Below, piece after piece: positions 48,710 through 58,172 of a stretch of 64,000 nt of DNA. The notes below the pieces were generated by a model, which saw only the letters and a program-made list of their open reading frames with translations, was not told the DNA's origin and did not search any database. The DNA comes from Clostridia bacterium. Lineage in GTDB: Bacteria; Bacillota; Clostridia; Oscillospirales; Acutalibacteraceae. Where the stretch lies: assembly GCA_017550625.1 (NCBI GenBank), contig JAFZOL010000011.1, forward strand, positions 1 to 64,000, written 5' to 3'. Position numbers and translations under genes: made by a program. Positions within the stretch are counted from its first letter, which is position 1. Every line of letters begins with the position of its first letter.

Positions 48710-50068
48710 TCAACGGAGGCCCATGCCTTTCTTTTTCAAAAAGGTTTTCGCGGAGGTCTTTTTGCGCTTGGAGGCAAAGAGATACTGATAGACGGTCTTG
48801 GGCGCGCGCACGGTGGAGAGCTCGGACAGGATCTTGGGGTCGAGGGGCGAGGGATCGCGCACGTTGAGCACCACGCCCGCGGCAGCCGCTCTCGCCGCGG
48901 CGAAAAAGTTTTTGTCGGGCAGGACGCGGACGTTCTCGCAGTCCTTCCAGCGTTCGGGCAGGCCAACTTTTGCGCGTTCGGGCAGGAACAGCTCGAAAAA
49001 CGGCAGCCGCCCGATATACAGGGACTCCACAAGGGCGGGCAGGCGCTCGGCGTCGTCGAAATCGATGAGCAGGCTTACCATCGGCAGGGCCGCGGCGTCG
49101 GCGCGCGACGTGTACATGGCCGGGAAATGCAGGTCGGCGAAGGTGGAGGCAAGCTTGTCGCGCCGCTCCTTCGTCATCTCGGCGGTGATCTTTTCAAAGG
49201 TCTCGCGCAAGAGCACGATATCGTCGTCCGTGAGGAACCAGAAATAGCGGTAGAAGCCGTCGGTGAGGGCGTCGAAATAGACGTCCAGCGCCGTGCCGTA
49301 GGTGAACTCGTCGCCGTCGAAGCCGCCGGTGTCGTCCTCGATGCCGGCGCGCACGGTGGAGAGCAGGTCGTCGAAAAACGCGATCGCGGCGCGAAGGGAC
49401 TCTCCGTCCGGTTCGCCGCGGCGGCGGAAGCCCCGGGCGAACACGCCGTTTTTATCGTCGTACACCGCGCCCGCCACGCCGGTGAGTGAGGCGTCGCAAT
49501 GGTAGACGCAGAATTTGAGCACCTCGGCGTCGCCGAACATGCGCGCCTCGGGGAACCGCAAAGAATAGAGGTCAAAGAACTTCTTTTTGAACACCCTGCC
49601 CGGGACGTTGAGCGTGTGCAGGAGAGCAGCGTCGAAGCGGTCGATCTTCGGCACGGTGGCCAAAAGGTCCGCCGTGGGCAGGTAATAGGGCTCGTTTTCG
49701 CCCGAGACGTAAAGGCGCGGGCAGATGATATCGGCCTTGGTCTCCTCGGCGGCCTTAAGGATCTCTTCGGCGAAGTCGGGGTTCACGTAGTCGCCCTCGA
49801 GCATAAACAGAACGAGCTCCGTTTCGGCGACGCCGAGCGCGAAGTTGCGCGAGGCCGGAATGCCGGGGGCGGGCGCGGTGTGCACCGAAAAGCCCACGTA
49901 TTCGTCGCAGTAGCCGTTCGCGAGGTCCCGAAGCTCTTCGTCGGCGTTCGGGGAGAGCACGATCGTGACGTAAAAATCTTCGACCGTCTGGTCGCACAGG
50001 GCTTCGAGCGAGATCTTCAGATCGTCGGCGCTTTCTTCGGCGGTGACGATCACGGTGAGTTTATGCAT
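48710..50068 (-). CDS. Family 2 glycosyltransferase
   Basis: 452 residues. N-terminal GT-A fold: KLTVIVTAEESADDLKISLE, APAPGIPASRNFALGVAETE and the region FMLEGDYVNPDF where GT2 enzymes have a DxD-type motif (here EGD). Likely adds sugars to a surface polymer or lipid. The C-terminal half is less conserved and resembles a second degraded nucleotide-sugar domain (ALPMVSLLIDFDDAERLPAL). It overlaps the cytidylyltransferase gene by 8 bp, suggesting a shared cell-wall glycopolymer pathway. Confidence 0.8.
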   Translation of the reverse strand: MHKLTVIVTAEESADDLKISLEALCDQTVEDFYVTIVLSPNADEELRDLANGYCDEYVGFSVHTAPAPGIPASRNFALGVAETELVLFMLEGDYVNPDFAEEILKAAEETKADIICPRLYVSGENEPYYLPTADLLATVPKIDRFDAALLHTLNVPGRVFKKKFFDLYSLRFPEARMFGDAEVLKFCVYHCDASLTGVAGAVYDDKNGVFARGFRRRGEPDGESLRAAIAFFDDLLSTVRAGIEDDTGGFDGDEFTYGTALDVYFDALTDGFYRYFWFLTDDDIVLLRETFEKITAEMTKERRDKLASTFADLHFPAMYTSRADAAALPMVSLLIDFDDAERLPALVESLYIGRLPFFELFLPERAKVGLPERWKDCENVRVLPDKNFFAAARAAAAGVVLNVRDPSPLDPKILSELSTVRAPKTVYQYLFASKRKKTSAKTFLKKKGMGLR

Positions 50069-50765
50069 CGGGAGAAGGCTCCTTTCGGGCGGCGCGATCG
50101 AGGTCGCGCGGGAAGGTTATTTTGACGTTGTCGGGGCTGCCGGGCACGAGGCGCACGGGAAGCCCGAGATAAGTATATACGGAGCTGCCGTCGGTGAGCG
50201 TTTCGAACACGCCCGCCGGGAGGCGCTTCACGGCGTCGAGGAACTCGCCGAGGCGGAAGGTCTGCGGGGTCTGGCTGTGGAACACCGTGGCGCGCGGGGG
50301 CGTTTGCCCCATGAACGCGCCGTCTTCGCTCAGGAACACGGTGTCGGTGGCGGGCACGCACGTGTTCGCCGCCCCGTATTGCGCGGCCGCTTCGATGTTG
50401 TCGCGGATGATGCGCGCGTCGATGAAGGGGCGCACGGCGTCGTGCGTGAGCACGATATGGTTTTTGCCGTACCGCGCGGCGAGGAATTCGAGCGCCTTTA
50501 TGAGGCTTTCGCCGCGCGAAGCGCCGCCCCCGATCACGTGGACGGGGATATCCGTATCGGGCAGGTGCCGGCGGAGCATTTCTTCGGTCTCTCCGACAAA
50601 GTCCGCGGGGACCGTGACGACGGCGGCGTCAATGAGGCCGCTGCCGAGAAACGCTTTGAGGCTCACGGCCAGAATCGGCGCGTCGCCGAGCTTTAAGAAC
50701 TGCTTCGGCACGTCGGCGCCCATCCGGCTGCCGCGCCCGGAGGCGAGGATCGCGGCGAGGTTCAT
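50061..50765 (-). CDS. IspD/TarI-family cytidylyltransferase
   Basis: 234 residues. CTP-dependent transferase: AAILASGRGSRMGADVPKQF (nucleotide loop), GGGASRGESLIKAL, LTHDAVRPFIDARIIRDNIE, MGQTPPRATVFHSQTPQTF, and NVKITFPRDLD. Two functions are possible: IspD (isoprenoid MEP pathway) or TarI (CDP-ribitol for teichoic acid). THDAVRPFI and the next-door GT2 gene favour a TarI-like role; no IspF or TarJ is adjacent to decide. GAAAGGAG lies before the ATG. Confidence 0.85.
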   Translation of the reverse strand: MNLAAILASGRGSRMGADVPKQFLKLGDAPILAVSLKAFLGSGLIDAAVVTVPADFVGETEEMLRRHLPDTDIPVHVIGGGASRGESLIKALEFLAARYGKNHIVLTHDAVRPFIDARIIRDNIEAAAQYGAANTCVPATDTVFLSEDGAFMGQTPPRATVFHSQTPQTFRLGEFLDAVKRLPAGVFETLTDGSSVYTYLGLPVRLVPGSPDNVKITFPRDLDRAARKEPSPDA

Positions 50766-50792
50766 AGGCTGCTCCTTTCGCCCATGGGGGCG

Positions 50793-53700
50793 TCAGTTGA
50801 TCTTTCCGAAATCGGAGGCGTAAACGGTGACCCATTCGGGCTCGATGGTCTCGAGGCCCACGGCCGCGCGCAGGATCTTGCGGGCGTCGGCGGCGGTGAG
50901 CGAATAGTCGCGGTCGGCGTCGCCGATGATCTTCAGAAGCTCAGAGAGCGGGTCGAGGCCGACTGCCGCGCGCAGCGAGAGTCTGGCGTCGGCGGCGGTG
51001 ATCTGCCCGTCTTCGTTCAGGTCGCCGAGCAGGCGCTTATATTCTTCCTTCACGAGGGCGAAGGCGTCGTACCGCGTGAGATAGCCGTAATAGGACAGGG
51101 CGTAGAAGTCCGCGGCGAGGACGTGGTCCTGCAAAGTGACCAGCATGCAGGCGGGCTCGTCGGTTTCGGCGGTCTTCGCGAACGCGCCCTCTTCGGCAAC
51201 CACTTCGGCGCGCTCGTCGCCGATGCCGGGCACGGTGACGGCCACGCCCACGCCCTGCTTTTCATAGGTGGGATAGGTCCTGCCGTTCAGCTTGACGTCT
51301 TCACCGGCGTCAAGCACGGCGGGGTTGCCCTCGACGATGGGGTGCGAGCGGTAATAGGCGTCGCCGCCCATGAGCAGGAGGTCGATTTTCAGGTCGCTCA
51401 TAAGGCCCAGAAGGTTGGATTTCAGCGTGCTGTTGTCGGCGTTGCCGAGGGCGTCGGCGGCGATAGTGATGATGCGCCAGCTGTCGCTTTCATGGGCAGC
51501 CATATCCTCTTTGAGCCACTTTTCCTGCGTGTAAGAGAGCTTGCCGGTGCGGGCGTCGAGGTCGGCGGCGGAGAGCGCGGCGACGTGGACGCCGCCGACA
51601 TTGAAGCTGTAGCTCACGCCGGCTAAACCGTCGTTATAATGGTCGGAGCTCTTCACGCCGAAGTGGCGGGTGGCAAACGCCGACTCGCCGATCTCGGCTG
51701 CGCCCGTGACGTAGCGCACGGGGATCTCGCCGAGGACGTCGGCCATGGCGTTGAGAAGGTCGGTCATCTGGCCGTCGTCGGCGCCGTTGAGCACCGAGTC
51801 GCCCGCGAGCAGCAGGAACGAGGGCTTGGCCTTATCGATCATCTTTTTGAGGTTTTCGGCGATCTTTTCGCGGTCTTTCCGCGTGGCGGGCACGGCGTTA
51901 TTCACGAACAGGAAGCTCACGTTCGACTCGTCGGGGATCGTGACCGTGCCCTGCTCGCACCAGAAATCCTTTTCGGCGTCGCCCGCGCGGTACATATACG
52001 CGGCGCCGGGCTTGAGGCCCGTGACGGTGACGAGGTGGCGGTTGGTGATGCGCGTGTAGGGCAAAATGCCGAACGAGCCGAACGAGAAGCCGTAGCGGGT
52101 GATGGTGTCGCCGATCGTTTCGGTTTTGATGTTCGCGGGGTCGACCGGCGTGCCGTCCGGCTCAAAGATCTCGAAGTCGGTGCCGGTGACGGAATATTTG
52201 GTGGTCCAGTGCACCGTGAGGACATCGCCGTCCACGCCGAGGGTGAGGGCGTTCGGGAGCTGCATGTCCTCAACGGTGGGGATCACGGGCTCGGGGCCAG
52301 CGTAATCGTATTCGACACTCCAGTCGAGGTCGTCGTCGTGCAGGATGGTGTCGAAGGTGGTCTGCAGCTGTTCGGCGGTGGCGGCCTTTTCTTTGTCGCC
52401 GAAATATTGGTTCAAGAGGTTCTCGGCCACCTCGCGCACCGAGGAGCCGTAAGAGATGAGGCCGGTGCCGAGCACCATGTCGGCAAGGCTCGCGAACGAG
52501 GCGGCGGAATCGTCCTCATCGAGCTTTTTGAAGATCGAATACATCTTGTTGAAGAAGTCGCCGATGCCCGAGACCTCGGTGCCGCGCTCGCTCGCCACGG
52601 CGGTGACGAAGCGGTAGAACATGCGGATGAAATCCGCCACCGAGGGATTCTTGCCGTTGAGCAGGGCCTGCAGGTTCACGGTGACGTGGCCGAGGAGCTC
52701 GTCGAGGATCAGGCCGTCGAGCACGTTGTCGAGCACGGCGTTGAAGATGAGGTCCACGAAGGCGGGGTCGCCGCTCTTTTCATACACGTCGTTCATGAAC
52801 GCGTCGCCCGAGGCATCCTCGTTGCCGCAGTACATATACACCATAATGCTGAAGAACAGGTCGCCGAGCGTGCCGCCCTTTTTCTTGTTGCCGAAGCCGT
52901 AGGTGTTGATGAAGGCGGTGCAGGGCACGTCGGACACCTTGGTGTCCACGAGGCCCTTGATGGTCTTTTCGAGGGCGTTCCACAGGTTTTCGGGCTGGTC
53001 GATATAACGAGCCACGAGCTGCTGATCGATATCGGCGATCAGCGACATGATGTTTTTCACGGTGAAGATCTCGTTGTCGCCGACCACGAGGCCGCCGGGA
53101 ATATACTCGGTGAGCTTCTGCTCGATATCGAAGCCGAACTCGTCGCGGATAAACGTGACGATGCTGCCGGATTCGCGGATCTCGTTGACCCAGTCGGACA
53201 ATAGGCCGCGCACGAGATACATGAGATACGTTTCGGGCGCGCCGCCGAACTGCTTTTTGAAGCCGGTGACGCGGTAGGGGGAGCTTTGCTTCTCGCCGGT
53301 GCGCGAATAGACGGCTTTCGCGTCGTCCACGGGCAGCATTTCGAATTCGGCGTCGATCTCGCCGTTCGTTACGGTGAACGTGCTCTCGCGGAACGCGAAG
53401 GGATACTGCGTGAGGATCGGCGTGATCACGGACACGAGCTTTTCGCCCGCGTCGGAATAGGTCACGTCGGCGTCGCTGACGTGCTGGTGGCCCGAGAAGA
53501 CGTAGTGGATGCCCATATCGGCGAAGGTCTCCTGCAAAACGTAGCCGTCGTCGATCACGAAGCCCTGTAAGATCTCGCCGTGCATGTAGTTCATTTCGGA
53601 GAGGTTCCAGTGCGTGAAGGCGATGGGCGTCTGGCCCTTGGCCTTGGCTTCGTCGGTCTGGGCGCGGATCCAGTCGAGCACGCCGTCGGTAATGTGGCCG

Positions 53701-54383
53701 CCGGTCTCGTGCTCATCGCGCGCTTTGGCGGTGTTGTCGGCCGTATACTTGCCCGCGTCGATGAAGATGAAGCGGAAATTATCGGCCTCGACCGCGTAGC
53801 TCAGCGCGCCGGCCTTGCCGGTGTCGGGGGCGGAATACATGGACACGGCCTCGTTGAAGCCGAGCTCGTAATAGATCTCGTAGAAGTCCGCGGCGGTGGT
53901 CTTTTTGGCCGGGGTCTTCTTGCCGTCGGGCGTGACGAAGGCGGCAGCGTCGGCGTTGTTGAGATCGTGGTTGCCGTTGATGACGTAGACGTGCACCCCG
54001 GTGTCGGCCTCGAGCGCCTTGAGGCGTTCCGCGAGCGCCGCGTGCCCCTCGTATTCGCCGTTGGTGGTCAGGTCGCCCGTCAGCACGAGGTATTTGAGGC
54101 CCTTCTGCTCCACGTCGCGCTTCACGGCGGCGAAAGCGGAATCGAGGATGCCGTCGAGATTCTCATATACGCAGTTGTGGCCGCGCAGATAATCGTAGAA
54201 CGCCTCGCCCTGATACTGCGCGAGACTTTCGGGATAATAATGGATATCTGACATCGTCGCCAGCAGCAGCTCGCCGTCCGCGGGGACGGGGGCCTCGGGT
54301 TCCGCCGATACGGCGGGCGCGAGGACCGTGAGCATGAGCAGCAGGCTCAGGACCAGAGACAGACATTTTTTCATTCGGTTCAT
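50793..54383 (-). CDS. Secreted double metallophosphatase with C-terminal dockerin
   Basis: 1,196 residues from ATG 54383 (GGAGG 7 nt away). Signal peptide about 1-27. The first calcineurin-type phosphoesterase has the full metal set: MSDIHYYPES (Asp46, His48), TGDLTTNGEYEGH, INGNHDLNNAD, FTHWNLSEM and SGHQHVSDAD. After a ~300-residue helical region comes a purple-acid-phosphatase-like Fn3 domain (GLKPGAAYMYRAGDAEKDFW) and a second phosphoesterase-like domain whose motifs are altered (LLLAGDSVLNG kept, but AAEIG for GNHE and MGGDAYYRSHP for GHxH), so probably inactive. The last ~75 residues are two dockerin segments (GDLNEDGQITAADARLSLRA, DADRDYSLTAADARKILRA). It likely removes phosphate from extracellular nucleotides or phytate-like compounds; the substrate is unknown. 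Confidence 0.9.
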   Translation of the reverse strand: MNRMKKCLSLVLSLLLMLTVLAPAVSAEPEAPVPADGELLLATMSDIHYYPESLAQYQGEAFYDYLRGHNCVYENLDGILDSAFAAVKRDVEQKGLKYLVLTGDLTTNGEYEGHAALAERLKALEADTGVHVYVINGNHDLNNADAAAFVTPDGKKTPAKKTTAADFYEIYYELGFNEAVSMYSAPDTGKAGALSYAVEADNFRFIFIDAGKYTADNTAKARDEHETGGHITDGVLDWIRAQTDEAKAKGQTPIAFTHWNLSEMNYMHGEILQGFVIDDGYVLQETFADMGIHYVFSGHQHVSDADVTYSDAGEKLVSVITPILTQYPFAFRESTFTVTNGEIDAEFEMLPVDDAKAVYSRTGEKQSSPYRVTGFKKQFGGAPETYLMYLVRGLLSDWVNEIRESGSIVTFIRDEFGFDIEQKLTEYIPGGLVVGDNEIFTVKNIMSLIADIDQQLVARYIDQPENLWNALEKTIKGLVDTKVSDVPCTAFINTYGFGNKKKGGTLGDLFFSIMVYMYCGNEDASGDAFMNDVYEKSGDPAFVDLIFNAVLDNVLDGLILDELLGHVTVNLQALLNGKNPSVADFIRMFYRFVTAVASERGTEVSGIGDFFNKMYSIFKKLDEDDSAASFASLADMVLGTGLISYGSSVREVAENLLNQYFGDKEKAATAEQLQTTFDTILHDDDLDWSVEYDYAGPEPVIPTVEDMQLPNALTLGVDGDVLTVHWTTKYSVTGTDFEIFEPDGTPVDPANIKTETIGDTITRYGFSFGSFGILPYTRITNRHLVTVTGLKPGAAYMYRAGDAEKDFWCEQGTVTIPDESNVSFLFVNNAVPATRKDREKIAENLKKMIDKAKPSFLLLAGDSVLNGADDGQMTDLLNAMADVLGEIPVRYVTGAAEIGESAFATRHFGVKSSDHYNDGLAGVSYSFNVGGVHVAALSAADLDARTGKLSYTQEKWLKEDMAAHESDSWRIITIAADALGNADNSTLKSNLLGLMSDLKIDLLLMGGDAYYRSHPIVEGNPAVLDAGEDVKLNGRTYPTYEKQGVGVAVTVPGIGDERAEVVAEEGAFAKTAETDEPACMLVTLQDHVLAADFYALSYYGYLTRYDAFALVKEEYKRLLGDLNEDGQITAADARLSLRAAVGLDPLSELLKIIGDADRDYSLTAADARKILRAAVGLETIEPEWVTVYASDFGKIN

Positions 54384-54489
54384 GGCTCTCCCTCCGGGGT
54401 AATAATATTCCAATCTTCAGTATACCGCAAATAAAAAAAGAAGTAAAGAGAAAAAAGAAAAAAAAGAATAGGGATTTATTAGAAAGGAG

Positions 54490-54912
54490 CACAGGGCGCA
54501 CAGGGCGCACAGGGCACACAGGGGACGAGGATTCGCCGCCGCCTGAGGAAGACGCCCCCGCAGTGCGGGGGAGATGTCGGCGAAGCCGACAGAGGGGGAC
54601 GGCCCGGTTAGGGAGAAAGGCGAACCGCAGTCTGGAGAAAACAACGAGCGTGCCGAGCGCTCCAAGCGAAGGCAGGCGACTATGTTTTCGACTGGGAAGA
54701 CAGGGCGCACAGGGCGCACAGGGCAGGGGGATCGGGGGACGGCGCGGGTAAGGGTGCCGCCCCTGCCAAAAACCGAACAAAAAAACGACCGCCGGAAACT
54801 TGTCCAAGCTCCCGGCGGATTTTCTGTGATTTGCGATGCCGCACCCCTGTGCGCCCTGTGCGCCCCTGTGCGCCCGTAAGTCTTATATTTTGTATTCTGA
54901 ATTTTGTATTTA
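54490..54912. repeat. Mosaic intergenic repeat cluster F
   Basis: 9-bp CAGGGCGCA-type arrays at 54490-54523, 54699-54724 and, inverted, 54842-54875. Paired hairpins CCCCCGC-AGT-GCGGGGG (54555-54571) and GTCGGC-GAA-GCCGAC (54576-54590), a module like those in clusters B and D. 7-bp TATTTTG/TATTCTG/AATTTTG units at about 54886-54912, overlapping the next stop codon. The purine tract 54430-54475 and the remaining spacer show no gene. Confidence 0.8.
54779..54818 (-). terminator. Terminator after the PASTA/cohesin-like gene
   Basis: CCGCCGG...CCGGCGG stem (54789-54818) with inner AGCTTGGACAAGTT pairing, then TCG and seven T on the minus strand. Confidence 0.85.
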
Positions 54913-56772
54913 TCCCACGGACTGCGAGCAGGACAGCGACGACAGGGCTGCCGACTCGGACCCGGGCTCTTTGACGGTGAAAACGAGCTCCATCGCCTCG
55001 AACGCCGACGCGTTCACGTTCACGTCCCATTCGCTCTGGTCGTAGAGTTCATATTTGAAATAGAACGCCACCAGCACGCTGCCGCCGAGGTCGTTATATT
55101 CGCCGGAGAACGAGTTTTTCGCGCTCTTGCCTACCGCGTTGGCGTCGCTGCCGCGCGAGCCGTAGTCGAGTTCGAGGACGTTCGAATCGTAGTTGAGGAT
55201 CAGGTCGGCCGCTTTGATGCCCTGGCAGTTATACAGCATGATCGAGCAGGTCACGGTGTCGCCGTCCACGTAGCCGGGCACCACCGCGATACGCGCCGAC
55301 GAGCCCATGCTGCCGTTTGTCCGGACGTTCGATAAGTACGCTTTGCTCACGCTGACCGGGGGCGGGGCGGTGGTGGGCTCGGTGACGGGTTCGGGGGCGG
55401 TGACGCGGACGGTGGTTTTCGCGGTATAGCCGCCGTCGACCGAGGTGAGCGTGATATTGGCGCTGCCCGCGGCGCGCGCGACGAGATACCCGTCGGAATT
55501 CACCGTGACGACCGAGGTGTTGTCGCTCGACCAGCGCACGCTCTTGTTCGCGGCGTTATCGGGCGTGACCACGGCGGTGAGATACGAAGTGTCACCCTGC
55601 TCCAGGACCAGCGCGCCGTTGGTGACGTTGACGCCGCCGGAATAGATCGCGACCGCCGACACGCGCACCTCGGGGGCCGCGGTGGAGGGCTCGGTGGGGG
55701 CTTCGGTGGTCTCGGCGAGCGTATCCCAGACGACGACCTGGACCGTACTGCCGCGCTTGACGCGCGAGCCGTAGGCGGGGATCGTGGATTCGACGGTGTC
55801 CGCCTTGGCGGAGCCGGGGTTCATTTTGGTCGCCCGCACGACGATGAGCTCATAGTCCTTGCCCTTGAGAGTCTCGAGCGCCTGTTCATAGGTCATGCCG
55901 GTCACTTTCGGGATGATCACGTATTCCGAGCCCTTGCTGACGCGGAACTGCAGCGCGCTGCCGTAGGGCAGCGTTTCGCCCTTTTTCACCGACTGCCCGA
56001 TGATCTGCCCGGCGGGATAGGCGTCGGAGTATTCTTCCACCGCCGAGAGCTTGAGATATCTCGAATAGTAGTTGTCGTTCGCGATCTGCGAATATACCTT
56101 GCCCGTGAAATCGGGGATCGTGACGGTCTGGGCCTCGGTGGTGCTCTCTTCGGGCTCCGATGAGGGCTCGGATGAGGGCGCTTCGGACGTCGTTTCGTCC
56201 GCGATACCGGAGGCAGAGGCGGGCTCGTCGTCTTTTTTGCCGCTGCCGCCCTTGCCGCCGAAGATGAGCACTGCCGCCACGATCAGGCCGATCAGCAGCA
56301 CGACCGCGGCGATGATCACACCGAACAGCAGGCCTTTTCTGCCGTTATCTTCTTCCCCGCCGTCTCCGGCGGGATCCTGCCGCGGGGCGGCGTTATAAGG
56401 CACGTAGCCCCCTGCCGGGGGATACGCGGGGTCGGCGTATGGCTGCTGCCCATAGGGATCGGGCTCGGTATAAGGCTGCTGCCCGTAGGGATCGGGCTCG
56501 GCATAGGGCTGCTGCCCGTAGGGATCCGGCGCGGCGTAGACCGGCGGTACGAAGGCTGCGGCCGGGTACGCGGGCGCGGCGGGCGTTTCGGGAGCGGGCG
56601 CGGCCTCGCGCGCGGCGCAGGCGGGGCAGGCGCCGGTGGCGGGGTCCAGAGGCGATCCGCAGTTCCGGCAGAAGGTCTCGCGCGGGGTAAAGTCCCCCAC
56701 GGGGGACGCGCAGACGGGGCAGAATATTACGCCGTCCGGGACGGGGTTCCCGCAAATCGGGCAGGTAAGCAT
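54910..56772 (-). CDS. Membrane protein with zinc ribbons, PASTA, Big_2 and cohesin-like domains
   Basis: 620 residues. ATG 56772 is chosen (7 nt from GGAAGGAG); an ATG two codons earlier touches the Shine-Dalgarno. Cytoplasmic zinc ribbons (CPICGNPVPDGVIFCPVC, FCRNCGSPLD, CPAC), then PDPYGQQPY repeats, one TM helix (GLLFGVIIAAVVLLIGLIVAAVLIF), and outside a Ser/Glu linker, two PASTA-like domains (VTIPDFTGK, VIIPKVTGMTYEQALETLKG), a Big_2 domain (VRWSSDNTSVVTVNSDGYLV) and a C-terminal cohesin-like domain (GDTVTCSIMLYN, AADLILNYDSNVLEL). It could anchor dockerin proteins to the membrane, and PASTA suggests muropeptide or wall contact; both are inference. Confidence 0.85.
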   Translation of the reverse strand: MLTCPICGNPVPDGVIFCPVCASPVGDFTPRETFCRNCGSPLDPATGACPACAAREAAPAPETPAAPAYPAAAFVPPVYAAPDPYGQQPYAEPDPYGQQPYTEPDPYGQQPYADPAYPPAGGYVPYNAAPRQDPAGDGGEEDNGRKGLLFGVIIAAVVLLIGLIVAAVLIFGGKGGSGKKDDEPASASGIADETTSEAPSSEPSSEPEESTTEAQTVTIPDFTGKVYSQIANDNYYSRYLKLSAVEEYSDAYPAGQIIGQSVKKGETLPYGSALQFRVSKGSEYVIIPKVTGMTYEQALETLKGKDYELIVVRATKMNPGSAKADTVESTIPAYGSRVKRGSTVQVVVWDTLAETTEAPTEPSTAAPEVRVSAVAIYSGGVNVTNGALVLEQGDTSYLTAVVTPDNAANKSVRWSSDNTSVVTVNSDGYLVARAAGSANITLTSVDGGYTAKTTVRVTAPEPVTEPTTAPPPVSVSKAYLSNVRTNGSMGSSARIAVVPGYVDGDTVTCSIMLYNCQGIKAADLILNYDSNVLELDYGSRGSDANAVGKSAKNSFSGEYNDLGGSVLVAFYFKYELYDQSEWDVNVNASAFEAMELVFTVKEPGSESAALSSLSCSQSVG

Positions 56773-56798
56773 AGGCATACTCCTTCCGGTCGGGGCGC

Positions 56799-58049
56799 TC
56801 AGCACGCGCCTTCGACGATTTCGGTATCCGCGTTGAGGCCCGCTTCACGGAGCACCGCGACAAAGGCATTGAAAAAGCGCGCGTCGCGGTTGGCGGCGGT
56901 GAAGCAGACCGAGAGCCGCCCGGCGCAACTGACGCACGACACGGTGACGGGCAGGGCGTAGCGGCGGGTGTCGCCGTTGACGAAGCGCAGGCGCTTTACG
57001 ATCGCGGCGGCGTTGGGGGGCAGCTTTTTTTCACCGAGGTTCGTGAAAATGGTGGTGAACGCCCGGTGGCTGTTTTTCTGCAGCACGCCGAGCACGGGCT
57101 TTTTGATGAAGTAAGGCACGGCGTACAGCACGGGGTTCTTCGTGAGCGACACGAAGCGGTTGATCTGCCGCGAGAGGCAGTCCTTCGTGAGCTGGGCGGG
57201 CAGCCGGCCGCGCACGCCCTCGATCACGTCGGAAAGCGTCAGATCCGTGCGGCCCTGCGGATCGAAGGCCACGGGGACTTCGATCGCGAAATTGCGGCAG
57301 GTGCCGGACGGATAAAAGCGCCTGAGATCGACCGGCACGGACACGCGCACGGGCAGCCTGACCGGCTCATCCGACGTGCGGATCGCGGCGAGGATGACGG
57401 CGGCGACGAGATACTGCGTCACGGTGAGGCCCGCGCCGTGGGCGAGGGCGTGAACGGCCGCCTCATCCGTCTCGGCGTAAGAGAGGGAGATATAGTCGTC
57501 TTCGCACGCTTCGGGGAAGCGGAAGGCCTTCGAGAGCTTCGGCACGGATCGGTCGCCGTGCTTGTCGTAATGGCGAACGAAGGCGTTTTCCATCACGCCG
57601 GGCTTTTGCGGCACCTCGCCCACGTCCTCGCCGTTCAGAATGCGGGCGTAGACGTCGAGAAGGGCGGCGAAAAACCGGAGGTGCCCCCTGCCGTCGCCCT
57701 GCGTGTGGGCGCTTTCGAGGATGAGCTCGGGGCCGTCGTAAACGAGGCGGAAGTTCGGCAGGTCGCGGTATTCGGACGTGATGGGGCAGAGCGTTTTGCC
57801 CTCGGGAGTGCGCATCTCGGGCATGGCGTCGGAGACGGTCTGCTTTGCCCAGAAAAAGCCGCGTCTCAGCGTCAGGCGCATGTTCGGAAAGGCGGGCAGC
57901 GTGGCCCTGACGGCTGCCGCGAGGATCGCGGGGTCGACGTCCCGGTCGAGCGCGGCGGACAGGCGGAAGGTCCGTCCCCAACGGCGGGTCGTGAGGGCGG
58001 AAAACATGATCGACGGGGTATCCACGTCGATCCGGCGGGGATGGTTCAA
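56799..58049 (-). CDS. Condensation/alcohol acyltransferase-like protein
   Basis: 416 residues. CoA-dependent acyltransferase superfamily (condensation, wax-ester or alcohol O-acetyltransferase type). The catalytic-type motif HxxxDG is seen as ESAHTQGDGRGHLRFF (about 113-128); LPVRVSVPVDLRRFYPSGTCRNF fits the family's second region. The substrate is unknown. The start is uncertain: TTG 58049 has GGAG 11 nt upstream; an internal ATG lies 14 codons in. 26 bp before the PASTA gene, so cotranscribed. Confidence 0.75.
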   Translation of the reverse strand: MNHPRRIDVDTPSIMFSALTTRRWGRTFRLSAALDRDVDPAILAAAVRATLPAFPNMRLTLRRGFFWAKQTVSDAMPEMRTPEGKTLCPITSEYRDLPNFRLVYDGPELILESAHTQGDGRGHLRFFAALLDVYARILNGEDVGEVPQKPGVMENAFVRHYDKHGDRSVPKLSKAFRFPEACEDDYISLSYAETDEAAVHALAHGAGLTVTQYLVAAVILAAIRTSDEPVRLPVRVSVPVDLRRFYPSGTCRNFAIEVPVAFDPQGRTDLTLSDVIEGVRGRLPAQLTKDCLSRQINRFVSLTKNPVLYAVPYFIKKPVLGVLQKNSHRAFTTIFTNLGEKKLPPNAAAIVKRLRFVNGDTRRYALPVTVSCVSCAGRLSVCFTAANRDARFFNAFVAVLREAGLNADTEIVEGAC

Positions 58050-58084
58050 GGGGGGTCACGCTCCGTTTTCGTATAGATAGTGAT

Positions 58085-58113
58085 ATTTTAACATTATCCC
58101 GCGCGAAAAGCAA
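58085..58113 (-). promoter_or_regulatory. Promoter of the acyltransferase-PASTA unit
   Basis: TTGCTT (58108-58113), 17-bp spacer, TAAAAT (58085-58090) on the minus strand. Confidence 0.65.
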
Positions 58114-58116
58114 GAT

Positions 58117-58145
58117 GCGCCGCGGCTTTTTCGTCGCCGCGGCGC
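58117..58145. terminator. Strong hairpin after the SGNH gene
   Basis: 10-bp stem GCGCCGCGGC/GCCGCGGCGC with 9-nt loop. The better T-run (GATTTTTT) is on the plus strand; the minus side has only a broken T-tract, so termination of the SGNH gene is plausible but weaker. Confidence 0.6.
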
Positions 58146-58172
58146 GATTTTTTGCGATCGGCGGGAGCCGGA

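Noticed and set aside
54790..54880. Small genes in the intergenic repeat clusters
   Set aside because: Frames are made of repeat units, lack conserved starts and ribosome sites, and differ between clusters.
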